A stretch of 64,000 bases of DNA, from contig NC_135570.1 of the NCBI RefSeq assembly GCF_964340395.1, positions 9,761,322 to 9,825,321 on the forward strand, written 5' to 3'. Below are positions 1-13,417 of the stretch, one piece after another. Numbering within the stretch: the stretch's first letter is position 1; the number at the start of each line of letters is the position of its first letter. The translations under genes and the position numbers were made by a program. This DNA is from Glandiceps talaboti. Its lineage: Eukaryota > Hemichordata > Enteropneusta > Spengelidae. The notes beneath the pieces are model-generated. The model saw only the letters and a program-made list of their open reading frames with translations. It had not been told where the DNA came from and searched no databases.

Positions 1-165
1 TTCAGTGTTAGTGCAGGAGGAAACCGGAGTACCCGGGGAAAACCTGCTTTGTACGGTAGAGTCAAACTGAACTACACTCTTCTTACTTACAGTGTGGTAA
101 ATTTAATCAAACCCTGAATGGGTTCGAACCCCGACCACAGTGGTAAGAGGCAAGTGGTTTAATAC
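1..165 (-). mobile_element. SINE-like element with tRNA B-box and a widely conserved core
   Basis: Read on the minus strand, a perfect pol III B-box (GGGTTCGAACCC, near 119-132) is followed by a tail matching the phrase TCCGGTTTCCTCC (plus-strand GGAGGAAACCGGAGTACCCG near 17-36). From memory, this core resembles deeply conserved SINE domains found across marine animals. The window edge truncates it. Confidence 0.55.
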
Positions 166-1439
166 TAAGACATACATATAAACTCATGTTTCACACATAA
201 AATGACAGTTGTACAGGTTTTTTTTACAAATTTTTGGTGTATTTATTATGTTCCAAATACATATACCTGGTGCATCTTGTGATGTACATTGCAAGAGTTG
301 AACAGATGTTTTAAATGCATTCACAATTTCATGTAAAGTTCTGATCAGTCTACACCTGGCTCACTGAATATCTGTAATCACAGACAAGTAAGCCTGTCTC
401 TGCTGTAATTTACCAAATTATTACCACGGTGTTTGACTAGTGTCCAAACTGGATACCATTTTTTACCATATATTTGTTTATCAAACAACTGCATTACATT
501 ATGAAAATCGTCAAGAATAATCAAATTTACACCGTCTTGTCAAAATATCTTGATTTCACTTCAACAAAATAATCAATTTTACATCAATTGCATCATTAAT
601 ATAAAACAAATTACCAAAAATACAGACATGAGTTGTGTGAATCAAAGTCTTACTCTCAAGAAACAAAACTTAACAAAATACTGACACATATTTCCAAAAT
701 CTTATCAAAAAAAGTTTCTGAGTCACAAAACCAGAGTAGCAGCAAGTTTAGACTGTAAGATATGTTGTGTCGCTCCATGCTCATCGGTTGACTGATGTGT
801 GAGGGCGCCCTGTTATGGTGTACCTAATTACAGATGAGAGAGAGGGGTTGACTGATGTGTGAGGGTGCCCTGTCATGCTGTACCTTACAGACTACAGTAA
901 GTTCTGTCTTTTGAGTTTTTTATTCTCCTTTGCAGCACACCATAGTTGTTGTTTTAGTGAACAACAAACCATTATGTTTTAAGGTTCAACTGATTTTGTT
1001 CTTAAAATAGAGGCTTAAAATTGTACAAACCTGCTGGTGCTGGTGGGCAACATACATTTTATATTTAGCCAAGGATAATAACACTTGTAAAACACTATTC
1101 TCAAGGAAATCAACAGTCTCAATTTATCTTTAGCTGCATTTTTTTTCATGGACAACTCCACATACATTCTAAATGCTTACTACTTTGGCCTTTCATACTT
1201 CATTTTAATGGATATATATCTACTATGGTTTGCATTGTGACAACATTGTAAATTAGTCTAAGGTGACAAAATAATCAATCAAATAAATGTTTACAATCTA
1301 GGTTAGTTTATTTAAAAAAAGAAACATTTTTTAAATGTTTTTGGTGCTTGGATTACAAATTGATACTATCTTAGCTTAGAGGGTAGTATTTGTAATTGAT
1401 GTTTGATGTATAAGGGTTCATCCCTTGTTATTTGATAAT
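166..1439 (-). other. PSAP: PSAP 3' untranslated region (extent uncertain)
   Basis: AT-rich non-coding DNA after the PSAP stop. Possible poly(A) signals on the minus strand (TTTATT on plus) lie at 1307-1312, 919-924 and 242-247; I cannot choose between them. A MITE copy (752-898) and a SINE-like piece (1-165) lie within or beyond it. Confidence 0.45.
752..898 (-). mobile_element. MITE family 1, copy 1
   Basis: Bounded by GACTGTAAGATA and its inverse (TACCTTACAGACT). It holds GTGAGGGCGCCCTGT twice, so one part is internally duplicated. Other copies are at 23668-23767, 35870-35985 and 39046-39145. Confidence 0.65.
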
Positions 1440-1910
1440 CTACCACACATGCAGCTTGCAGTGCTGGACAGCCTGAAAAAAAGATAGAAAAAACCCACAT
1501 GAATTTCAACAAATTACTGAAATTAGGCAGTAATGCCGTTACTTAACAAGGATGAGGAGATGGAAATAATGGTAGTATACAACGCCCTCTTGTGGTCATA
1601 TTGCAAAATGCTAAGAAAGGCTCCATTCAGTACAGGTGTTTGGTTCTGGCTGATAAGCATTGCCAGACACATATATTACAGACATACATTTTGCAAACAA
1701 TCAAATAGTACATTTATGCTAATCTACTAATTCATTTCACTTAAAAGTTACAGGGTTGATATTAATCTGTAATAACCCCACGCAGAAGTCACTACACGTT
1801 ATACTTACATTGCACAGTTTAGCATTGGTCTCACTAGCACACCAGAAGGCAGGACCAAACATACACTTATCGGCACCAACTACTAGTTTACCTGGGCACA
1901 GACCAATAGC
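1440..1910 (-). CDS. PSAP: PSAP C-terminal saposin-A domain and stop (exons 23-24)
   Basis: Exon 1809-1910 ends with KCMFGPAFWCASETNAKLCN. Exon 1440-1472 gives AVQHCKLHVW and TAG (1440-1442). This is the usual prosaposin C-terminus, ending a few residues after the last SapA cysteine. The acceptor is a strong polypyrimidine tract followed by CAG. Confidence 0.9.
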
Positions 1911-4900
1911 CTACATTCAAGTAAACAATGCAAACATTTGTAAGTCAACATTCTACCCAATGTGTTAAAGTTGAAGTGGTAAAAATCTGCTAAGGTTATA
2001 CAAGTTTGAGGGTATGTTACGTCGTCTACTTTCAGAATTTATCACATTATAAACAGTGACAATGTGCTGTGCATGGACATTGGCAATTCTCTACACAATG
2101 AATTGTGCTGACTTTGCCAGTTCTTAGTAATAAGCCAAATTTAATGCCGAGCCATAATAACTATCGACATCAGATCAGGGCAAAAAACACTAGGGATCCA
2201 TATGTATCAGAGATTACTTGCACTGTTGCGCAGACATATTGGTGGTGTTAGCACTGCAGTGCAATACCCAAAACATTATTGCCTACCCACACACAAATGA
2301 TATGCAAATGTGGCATAATCGTTTGTTGAGCATGAAAGTGCACTATTGCACAGTATAATTTTTACTGAAATTTGCTCTTTCAGATAAACATATGTAATTA
2401 TTACAGAACCCCATTCTGTGTGTATTCCAGTGTAAGTACTCAGGGCTATTTGCACTCGTGCTTGCAGTGTTTTCTGCTGCACTTTCGCTCTCATACTGCT
2501 ACAGAGAACACTGCAAGCTCTCATGCAAATACCCCAAGTACGCCACCCTGACACTCGCGCATCATGGGGTTCTGTCAAATTGATCGGTACTTGAGAAGTT
2601 GCCCAAGTGTCCAGTTTATGATGTCAAAGCAGACAAGTTATCATGCGAGTAACATTCACAGATATAAACAAGCTGATAAAAGTGGCATGATAATCTACAT
2701 GGGGCATCAACTGTTACTTTGTATCAACTGTTACTTTGTATCAGTTGCATATACCACACCTTTGCACCAAGTTTTTCATTAGCTCACTTCATACAAGCAA
2801 GTCAAACACTATTTATTCTATAGCTATACCTCTGTACGAAGTCCTTTCTTAACTCATGGCACACAAACGAAGTAGACACTATATATTCTATAGTTCTATT
2901 TTTGTATAAAGTCTTTTCTTAACTCACTGCACACAAACAAAGTAAACACTATATTTTCCACAGTTGTATTTGGTATTTTGTATTAGAGTAAAAAGAAAAC
3001 TTACATCACAAAGTTCACTTGGAGACAAGCTTTTAAGTAAACTGAACAAGACTGGCCCGTACTGCTGCACTAAGGAATTACACTGTAAGAGAGCAGAACA
3101 TCAAATAGATTTAGGTATTGTATACAACACAACACAATCATGGTTGTAGGTTTTTTATTCTTTTATATTTATATATAATATCTCCAGACAGTTGTAGATA
3201 GAGCAAATACGACACTGGTATTGGAGGCTTCGGTTTACTAAGATAGACACAAACTAAATCTATTGTTCTTCAATGTGGTTGACAACACAAGTGGGTGATA
3301 GCAGCTCCTCTGTTGTGTGCGATTCTAATCACCCGGTGATCAAGATAGTGTAAACATTGGAAGTACTAAAACAGTACATTGCAAGTTCATGGAACTCTGT
3401 CAATAAAACTCAAATGAAGTGTATGCAGATTATCACACATCTCAACTGCATGTTAATCTACATATACTTCATTTGCATGTGTGTCATCTGCATACATTTG
3501 AATACTCCATGGTGACAACAAGCTGATTGGGCAATTATGTGTTGAGATTTTCAAACCATATTAACATTTTTTTGCAATTCTAGTTACAGGCCTATGCTAT
3601 GAGAGATTGAACGGAATATACAGTAAGTGGCATAAACAGGCTTATGACGTTGCTGCTTCAAAAACTCTCTAGACAAAGAAATAACAAAATAGACTTTGTG
3701 TAACTCACCTCATCCTTGACAGAAGCTGGAAGAAGGTTACAGACCTCTTCCAATGCCTGTTCAATCTCTTGTTCAGTGGCATTATTTTTCAACACAGTCA
3801 ACAAATACTGGCCAACCAGCTTGCAAACCTCACAGGTTGTAGAGTCCTTGACAGCCACTATAGGAATAAAACAACATAACATACATAAATATTAGTGACT
3901 CATAGAAATGTGTTACATCACATTTATGATATAATATCTTCAAGTGTATACATGTACCACTTCAGTCTGACAAGTCTAAAATATTATAGTAGCAGCACAG
4001 TTACAGCACTGCAGAGCACCAATGCTACAGTAATGCAGTAAAATACTCTTGCACTGATGTAATAACAATGTTACAGTACTGTCACATCACTTCTGAGCCC
4101 TAATATTACATCATAGTAACCACAGCCATGTAACTGGTCTGCTCTTGCACCGGTTATAACAGTACTACAGTGCTGTTACAGCATTGCTGAGCATTAATGT
4201 TACAGTGCTGTAACTGCAGCTAAGTAACTGGTGTGCATGCTCTTGCAACACTGTTAACACAATGCTACAGTACTGTAACAGCACTTCTGAGCACTAATGT
4301 TACAGTGTAGTAACCACAGCCATGTAACTGGTCTGTTCTTGCAACACTGTTACAACAATGCTACAGTGCTGTTACACCACTGCTGAGCACCAATGTTACA
4401 GCTCAGTAACTACAGCCATGCAACTGGCTTGTTCAGACAATGCTACAGTACTGTTGAGTACCAATGTTATCAGGCAGTAACCACAGCAGTGTAACCGGTC
4501 TGAGTCTATAAAACACTGTTACAATAGTGCTACAGCACTGTAACAGCCCAGATACATGCATGTAACAACACTGTAGATTTTATGCAAAACAAATGAGTTA
4601 ATCCTAATCTGAAGTGGGTCTTTAATACCACAATCATATGTTTCTAATCAACAGCTGACATTGAAAGACATGTCAATCAATCCTCACCTTTGACCTTTTG
4701 AGCTGTGCACAGTCCAAGCTCAGAGCAGACTTGTTTGGGATCCAACTGTTGTACCAATAATTTGAGAATTTCTGGACCATACTCATCAATCAAAGCTGTG
4801 CATTCAGTACCAAGAGAGCTTGGCAATGCACTGCACACTTTGTCAAGAACTGCGATAATTTCACTCTGAGAAACAAAAACACAATCAGTATTTTACTGCA

Positions 4901-7764
4901 TGCAATAATACATAGTTCTTTTAGATCACATGGATGGTAAGCAGGTAACTGTAACACACAACAAGGATATATAATGAGCACTGTGGGTAATCTATGCAAA
5001 TAAAGGAAATTCAAACTGCCATAAAGCATTCTTACAGACTCAGAGGTCTTGTTTTGACCCAAATTTTTTTCCGCACAAAATATGTGAAACCGTTTTTGAA
5101 TACTTAACGATTGCATTTATGTAAAAAAAAACCCCAAAACTCTGACAATATTCGTGTTGTATTTATGTCGTATGGAAACAGACCCAAGGGTTGTAAACAT
5201 GTAAAATCTACCTGAGTTCCCCAGTCATTTTACCAGGGTGCCCCACTGTTTTTGTTAAGGGCTGTAAGCAGGTACGTAACAGTTTCCCTGTCATTTTACC
5301 AGGGTTCCCTACCAGTATTTTTGTTAAGAGCAATAAGCAGGTAAGAGTTTCCTTGTCATTTTACCAGGTTCCCCACTAATATTATGGTATAACGTATAGG
5401 AAACTATGTCTGTTTTACTATATTGCCCCTTTCTGTTACCAGGGTTTCTAAACCTTAGCACAAACACTTACAACATCCGTCATCACAACTGGCCATAGTT
5501 TGACACTTGTCCCATGAATAATAACTATAAGGACACAAAGAAATACTGTTATGTCAAAGTACTATACTTACTGCAGTTGAGTTTTGATCAATAAAACCAT
5601 CAATGTAATTCATAGCAAGCTCACAAACAGCACAGGTAGTAGGGTTCTTTAGTGGTGTCTTCTTAAGAACAAGCTGTACAAACACAAATTAATTAACATG
5701 TTCAAAATTCATAATTATCAAATCACATAGGTGATATTGAAGAGCCATCATTATTATTAAACAAACTGCATTCTAAACAAACCGACAAAGTAACCGTATC
5801 GAACCACGACAATGCCCTGGGCGTGGCACTAGTCCAGACACCCCTCCCTTACAATGGTTGAAACTAGGCTTACTGAAACAAAAAGTATTGGGTCCATGCT
5901 TGAGTGCGGGCAATGATGCAATTCACTATAGTATGTTAAAACCCTGAGATCAAAAAATTCTCGGGGGGGGGGGGGGGAACTCTGGAAAACCATAGTCACC
6001 TACCATTGGCTTATAAATAGCTAATTACATATGAATGAGTTATGTGGTACTCTGCACTTGTGCGAAAAAGAAAACTAGAAGAAGGAAAACAAGACTTGAC
6101 TAAAATCAGTGGTGACCATGTTCCCTTTTAACAGCTCCCAACAAGAGCGCCCTCAACATGCCACTCTCAATACATTGTGACTCTAGAAATTACATAGTTC
6201 TATGGTGGACATATTCATGTAATGTTTACAAGTAAATATGTCCTGTACGATAAATTTCCATCAAGAAGCATAATGTACATGTATATAGAAATCAAGTGTA
6301 AGTTTACAACATGTGGGTTGGATATTGTGTATTTCAAGTATCTGTCTTTCCACTCTCCAACAGCTATAAGTGGGGACATGATCATATATGGTAAAATACT
6401 CCTTGGAACAAATTTCACTGAAAATCTTAGTTCTTCAAATGTCTCCATATGGAAACTTAATTCTGGTCATTTTGAAATAATTAAAACATTTTTGGAGATT
6501 TGCCATCCTGTTTTAAAAGAAACTGATTGTATTGGATTCTAAAATGGTTAAATTTGCCAACATTTTGACCTCTATGTCACATAGGGTGACCGTTTTTTTT
6601 TTCAAATTTAAAAAAAAATAATATTTTAACTGAGAATGAGTTGGAGTTTCCTTGTTTGTTTGTTTTTTCAAAAAAAAGGTTATTTCTGGGACACATTTGA
6701 CAAACCAAGTCTGTGTTTGTACCTCAATACATTGCAAAAAATTAAAAAATGTGTCAAAAGGTTTGTTATTGTATGTACAATAATAAAGATTTTACAAGTT
6801 TATTAATCTTTTGCAATTTACTGAGCTAATAATGACTTGGTATATGTTGTTTCATATTGATTTTCAAGTAGGAAGCCATGATAAAGTTGTGTTATAAATT
6901 AAAAATCCAAAATAAATACATAATCCTCATCCATATGGCAACTTTAAGAGAGAAATACTGGTAAATACATGGACGATCAGTTAACTGTTACAGAACTGTC
7001 TAGTAAAATGAATATTTTGGATATGTCAAGAGCCATGTAAAGGTAGCAGATGGAAAGACAGACAATTGCAAATCAAGGAAAAGTACCAGAAAAAATTCAA
7101 TATCAACTTACAGGTGATTTAGTTGAGCTGCATAGTCCAAGTGCCTAAATATGGATGTGAAACAGTGAAAATAGGGTCAGAATCTATCATCATGAAGAGC
7201 TTAACTAAAAAATGTGTTTATGTGCATCAATGTGCCTACATACATACATGTGTGTGTGCAGGGGTGGGGGTGGGTGGGTGGGTGGGTGGGGGTATGTTTG
7301 TGTGTGTGTTTCTGTGTGTGTGGTGTGTGTGTGTTTCTGTGTGTATGAGTGTTTCTGTGTGTGTGGTGTGTGTGTGTTTCTGTGTGTATGAGTGTTTCTG
7401 TATGTGTGGGTGGATGTATGCATGTATGTGTGGCTGTGTGTGTGCGTGCATGTGTGCGTGTATGTGTATGTGTGTATGAGTGTGTGTGCATGCGTGTGTA
7501 TGTGTGTATGTGTGTGAATGTGTATGTGTATGTCTGTGTCTGTGTGTGTACGTACGTACGTACGTGCATGTGTATGTGTGTGTATGTGTGTATGTGTATA
7601 TATATGTGTGTATGTATGTATGTGTGTGTATGTATGTATGTATGTATGTATGTGTGTGTATGTATGTATGTATGTATGTGTGTGTATCTATGTGTGTATG
7701 TATGTATGTATGTATGTGTGTATGTATGTATGTGTATGTATGTATGTGTGTATGTATGTGTGTA

Positions 7765-7839
<75 letters not shown>

Positions 7840-10800
7840 AAAAGTTATAGCTACAACAGTCTCTAATAAAAGGCAAAAAAAATTGATCTCAGAAAATAGG
7901 GTAGGTAGGTTGGGATTTCATTTTATTTTCTTTTTCTTTTTAATTGACCCCAAAACAAACAAAATGTTGGTCAGAATACTCCTGTGATAGTTTGATGAAA
8001 TATGTACAGATATCACTGGGGAAAGAAAACATACATACATGAAGGTCAAGAAGACAAAGAATTTCTTAACTTTTTGTCATTTTATTTACATTTTTAAAAA
8101 AAAATTTAGGGTCAGCAAATTAAACTAGATGTAGTCAGAAACACGCATTTTTTTTAAATATGCCTAAGTAAGTAAAATCACTGTTTAATCCTTGTCAAAC
8201 AACTTTTAAAATTCATGAAAGAAAAAAATTATCTTCATTCATAGTGTAATTATTTATAGTAATGACTGACCTTACAAACGTCATCTGGTGTCATCGTGTC
8301 AAGTAATTGTATTATGAGAGGGAAGTACTGCTTGACAAGGGTTGTACACTGTAAGCAATCAAAGTACCATACATATTACAGTAATTGTATTATGAGATGG
8401 AAGTACTGCTTGACAAGTGTTGTACACTGTAAGCAATCAAAGTACCATACATATTACAGCAATTGTATTATGAGATGGAAGTACTGCTTGACAAGTGTTG
8501 TACACTGTAAGCAATCAAAGTACCATACATATTACAGCAATTGTATTATGATAGGGAAGTACTGCTTGACAAGGGTTGTACACTGTAAGCAATCAAAGTA
8601 CCATACATATTACAGTAATTGTGTTATGAGAGGGAAGTACTGCTTGACAAGGGTTGTACACTGTAAGCAATCAAAGTACCATACATATTACAGTAATTGT
8701 ATTATGAGAGGGAAGTACTGCTTGACAAGGGTTGTACACTGTAAGCAATCAAAGTACCATACATATTACAGTTATTGTGTTATGAGAAGGAAGTACTGCT
8801 TGACAAGGGTTGTACACTGTAAGCAATCAAAGTACCATACATATTACAGTTATTGTATTATGAGAAGGACGTACTGCTTGACAAGGGTTGTACACTGTAA
8901 GCAATCAAAGTACCATACATATTACAGTAATTGTATTATGAGAGGGACGTACTGCTTGACAAGGGTTGTACACTGTAAGCAATCAAAGTACCATACATAT
9001 TACAGTAATTGTGTTATGACAGGGAAGTATACTGTTATACTGGGGATGTACATTGTCACCTATCACAACAAAATGCACATTTTGTAACTTAGCATTTCAT
9101 TTCTAACTGGTTTATAAAACGATTAACCTTTTTTTTTAAATGTCGGTGTATACATTTGTGGTGTGTTTTATTGCCTTAATTTTTCTAAAACACTGTCAAC
9201 TGAAAATACAACATCCATTTGTAGATGGTGTAAGTTGCAATTTCTTGTGTCAAACAATTTTCTTGTTTTTTTTCTTCATTTTATCTACCCATCATGCTAC
9301 ATATTCTTCACATATCATTAATACACCAATAAACTGAGAGGGGATATTTTGAGGGAATATAATACTTTACCTCATCACTAATGGAGGCTGGAAGTGCACT
9401 GCACAGTTGTTCAAGTGCATTTTCAATTTCTGCTTCAGTAGAGTTGCTTTTAAGGGCTGTTAAGGCATACTGAGCAACTAGTTTGCACACATCACAATAC
9501 TGATCATCCTTCACTGGAGAAACTACAAGGCAAACAAACAAATGAATATCAAAGTCAATTTGTAGACACCACAGATGCATTTGAATGCTTTGTTCTTAGC
9601 ATGAGAACAAAGTGAATGCCAAAGATAACAGTGTATGTTTGGCAACACTTCCACAGATTACATAAACAACATTTTTGTCCTACTTGGAATAGACAACAAG
9701 ATGTCTTGAAAGCTCCGATCCAGTACCTTCTGCATTGGGCAACCAGTGTGAGAATGATATGCAAGAGGAAATGAAAGGCTGCTCTTGGTCTTTGTGACTG
9801 TTTGTATGACAAGAACAGTGTACCTAGACACACACCTAATACTACATAACACGTCAAAATATGTAGTAGAGTGCCACCAATTATCGGAGTGTGGTTCTGA
9901 ATATTAAAATTGTAAAATAGATATTGCTGCCTTTATGAGTAGTGATAGTTGATCTTCCAGTGGTTTATAAAACCATATTTTTACTTTTTTGAGATAGAAA
10001 TTATGAAACCGAATTACAGACTACAAACCAAAAAGGTATAAATGTTTACAATGCACTGGTTTAATTTTGAGATATGTGCAGAATTTACATAAACCTAAAT
10101 CACAGGAAGAACTTAGGTGATCTTGGACTATGCCTGTGACAAGTGTTGCCATGGTTATGACCCAAGATGACTTCAATAACCCCTACCTTTGACGCTGCTG
10201 GAGCTGCACAGTCCAAGGACCTATAGAACAAGAGTAGAGATTTATTGTTACTGTAACAAAAAGGTGTACTGACCAAAAATATTTATCAGCTTGGTAGATC
10301 AAATGATTTACAAAGGTTATAACCCACAAGCAGTTCAAAGTTTTTTAGCATTGAGCTTTCGATCTGTCTTGGTCTATGATCCTCATCAGAATGACAAATT
10401 CCATAGTTACAGCTGACCACCAGGTGGCAGTATGATCTGTCTTGGTCGATGAGCCTCATCAGAATGACAAATTCCATAGTTACAGTTGACCACTAGGTGG
10501 CGGTATGATCTGTCTTGGTCTATGATCCTCATCAGAATAACACATTCCATATTTACAGCTGACCACCAGGTGGCGGTATGATCTGTCTTGGTCTATGATC
10601 CTCATCAGAATAACAAATTCCATAGTTACAGCTGACCACCAGGTGGCGGTATGATCAGCTGATTATAGATTTTAGGTAGCAAAGATGTATCATTTTTTGG
10701 GAAAATGTTGCTACATATATTTTAACAATGAAATTACAAATGGTAAATAATTTTAGATTTGATGCTAAAATACATCATTTGAATCTATTCACCTACCTGG

Positions 10801-13370
10801 CATATCTGATCTGGTGAGAGCTGATCCAATAATTGGAACACAATAGGTCCATACTCTGCAACCAGTGAGGTGCACTGTGAACAGAATTATACCTATGTTA
10901 GATGTATTTACAGCAGGACTGTTACACTACTGTGATTATTAAATATACCTATGTTAGATGTATTTACAGCAGGACTGTTACACTACTGTGATTATTTAAT
11001 ATACCTATGTTAGATGTCTTTACAGCAGGACTGTTACACTACTGTGATTATTTAATATACCTATGTTAGATGTCTTTACAGCAGGACTGTTACACTACTG
11101 TGATTATTTAATATACCTATGTTAGATGTCTTTACAGCAGGACTGTTACACTACTGTGATTATTTAATATATGTATGTTAGATGTGTTTACAACAGGACT
11201 GTTACACTACTGTGATTATTTAATATGCCATATTCTGCTGGGGTGGGGTATTTGCACTTGTGCTCGCAGTGCTTTCTGTTGCCCTTTCACTTGAAAGTAC
11301 GCCAACAAACAACACTGCCAGTATGTGTGCAAATACCCTAAGTATACCACACTGGCACTCACACATCATGGGTTGTCATATTATTTGTATTTTGGTGATT
11401 GTTTCATACACCATGATGTTCACCTACCATGGGGAAAGTTTTAGTCCTTATTTTTCATAATCAGTTTCTTAAGCAATACTTAGCAAATTCACCACAAAAT
11501 AGTGCCAATGGAATTGTAGCATAACTGTAAAGTTTGTGATCATTTAACAAAAATTGTTATCTGCATCCTTCTTGTTACCATGCAATATACACCATCATTT
11601 TAGTTTTGCTATATGCAGTTTCTAAGTTGCCAGGTAACTATATATGATTTTTTACAATATTCATCTACTTGCCAAACTATTCCTATTGTTATCTTTGACA
11701 TATAAACTATCATAAGGTTGTTGCTATGGGCATGGTCTTGTTGCTATGTAGAAATGTATTCACTTCTTTGGATATATATCCACTTGCCTAACCAACCCTA
11801 TTGGTATCTTTGCAATATACACATCCATTTGGCTGTTGCTATGGGCATGGTCTAGTTGCTAGGCAAACATGAGATCATATTTGCTAAAAACTTACCTCGT
11901 CTTTGATACTTGCTGGCAGGATAGCACAGACTTGATCTAGAGCTTGTTCAATTTCTTGTTGTGTGGCATTCTTTTCCAGGACTGTGAGGAGATACTGACC
12001 AACAAACTTACACAGTTGGCATGTTGTGTCATCTTTTACTGGAGGAAATAAACAACAGATACCATTAGTAACTGGTGTTTAGATTATAGTGGATACACAT
12101 GTAGACATCAACCATCAACTTTTACCCATCTGCAATTCGATTTTTAAGCGAGTCCTGATGTTCACTTTTATCTTAGTTGTTTTTGTATCCATCTTTTTGT
12201 CTTCTTTTTATATTGATTTTAGGAGCAACAATGAATAGCGACATTCCAATGTTTTAATACATACAACAATAAAGTATCAGAATGAGAACCTGAATTATGG
12301 ATGGGGTGGAGGGTAATCAACAGTTCAATAGGGAGTCAGCAATACCAGTGTGGTGAGGCTTTCTTGTATACAGAGTCACTTTTCTTGAATGTCTGACATC
12401 AGATATACAATGTACAATCATAGTTATTATGGAGCACAGACAGATGGAACCCATTCATAAATGCCCTCTGGTGTTGAGTGGAAAGGGTGGGGTGCTATAA
12501 AATGGCAAAAATGGGTCACAGTAGCACTCACAGAGTTAAGGAGCAATTCTTGAACACTTATTGCCACTTTTACAGTTTTGCAAATATCAAACTTAAAGGA
12601 TACTTACCACCAACATTGTGAACTTGGTTGGAAGTACAAAGTCCAATTAACTAGAGAATATGGGAAAATAACAACAACAACAAAATTGGTATAATTGATA
12701 AACAGTGGCCATTAAACGTCAATGATACAATATCCAGATTTCTGCTAGGGAGTCTGCAGGCTCTGCTCCTAAAACACCCTAGTAGCTTGAATTGTATTCT
12801 GTACATTGTTTGTAGTCAATCTACTTACAGTGTTCTAGTCAATATGACGTAAAGGCAGCAATTTGAGTACATGCCTTTGCTATCACTTGTAGAGAGATAT
12901 TCATTATACAGAATAATTTATACTTATCAATGTATTGATTTTGGTACTCAAAGATTTGTTTGGAGGGCTTCCTACTGCAAGTTCATCCTCTTCATTTCAG
13001 TCTTATGAAAGTATGGCCAGAGAGAAATCTTACCCTGTGAACCACACTGTGGCAGTCACTCATCACAGGGGTTTATTTTGGCATTCACTTTGGATTATGG
13101 TATGTACAAACCATGACAAGATTTAACACATTTCATACATACATACATACATACATACATACATACATACATACATACATACATACATACATACATACAT
13201 ACATACATACATACATACATACATACATACATACATACATACATACATACATACATACATACATACATACATACATACATAGATACATACATAGATACAT
13301 ACATAGATACATACATACATACATACATACATACATACACACATACATACATACATACACACAGACACAC

Positions 13371-13417
<47 letters not shown>

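Noticed and set aside
119-135. tRNA gene (perfect B-box)
   Set aside because: No A-box, anticodon arm or acceptor pairing of a real tRNA. It fits a SINE head.
7201-7987. Cys-Val, His-Thr and Tyr-Met repeat proteins
   Set aside because: Products of (TG)n/(TGTA)n. Frames are open on both strands, with no homology.
8305-9030. CRISPR-like array
   Set aside because: Animal DNA. Units are head-to-tail with no variable spacers, and the unit is an exon/intron boundary copy.
8296-9087. 263-codon plus-strand reading frame with 26-residue repeats
   Set aside because: It is the antisense of the 78-bp array derived from PSAP exon 17. It stays open only because 78 is a multiple of 3.
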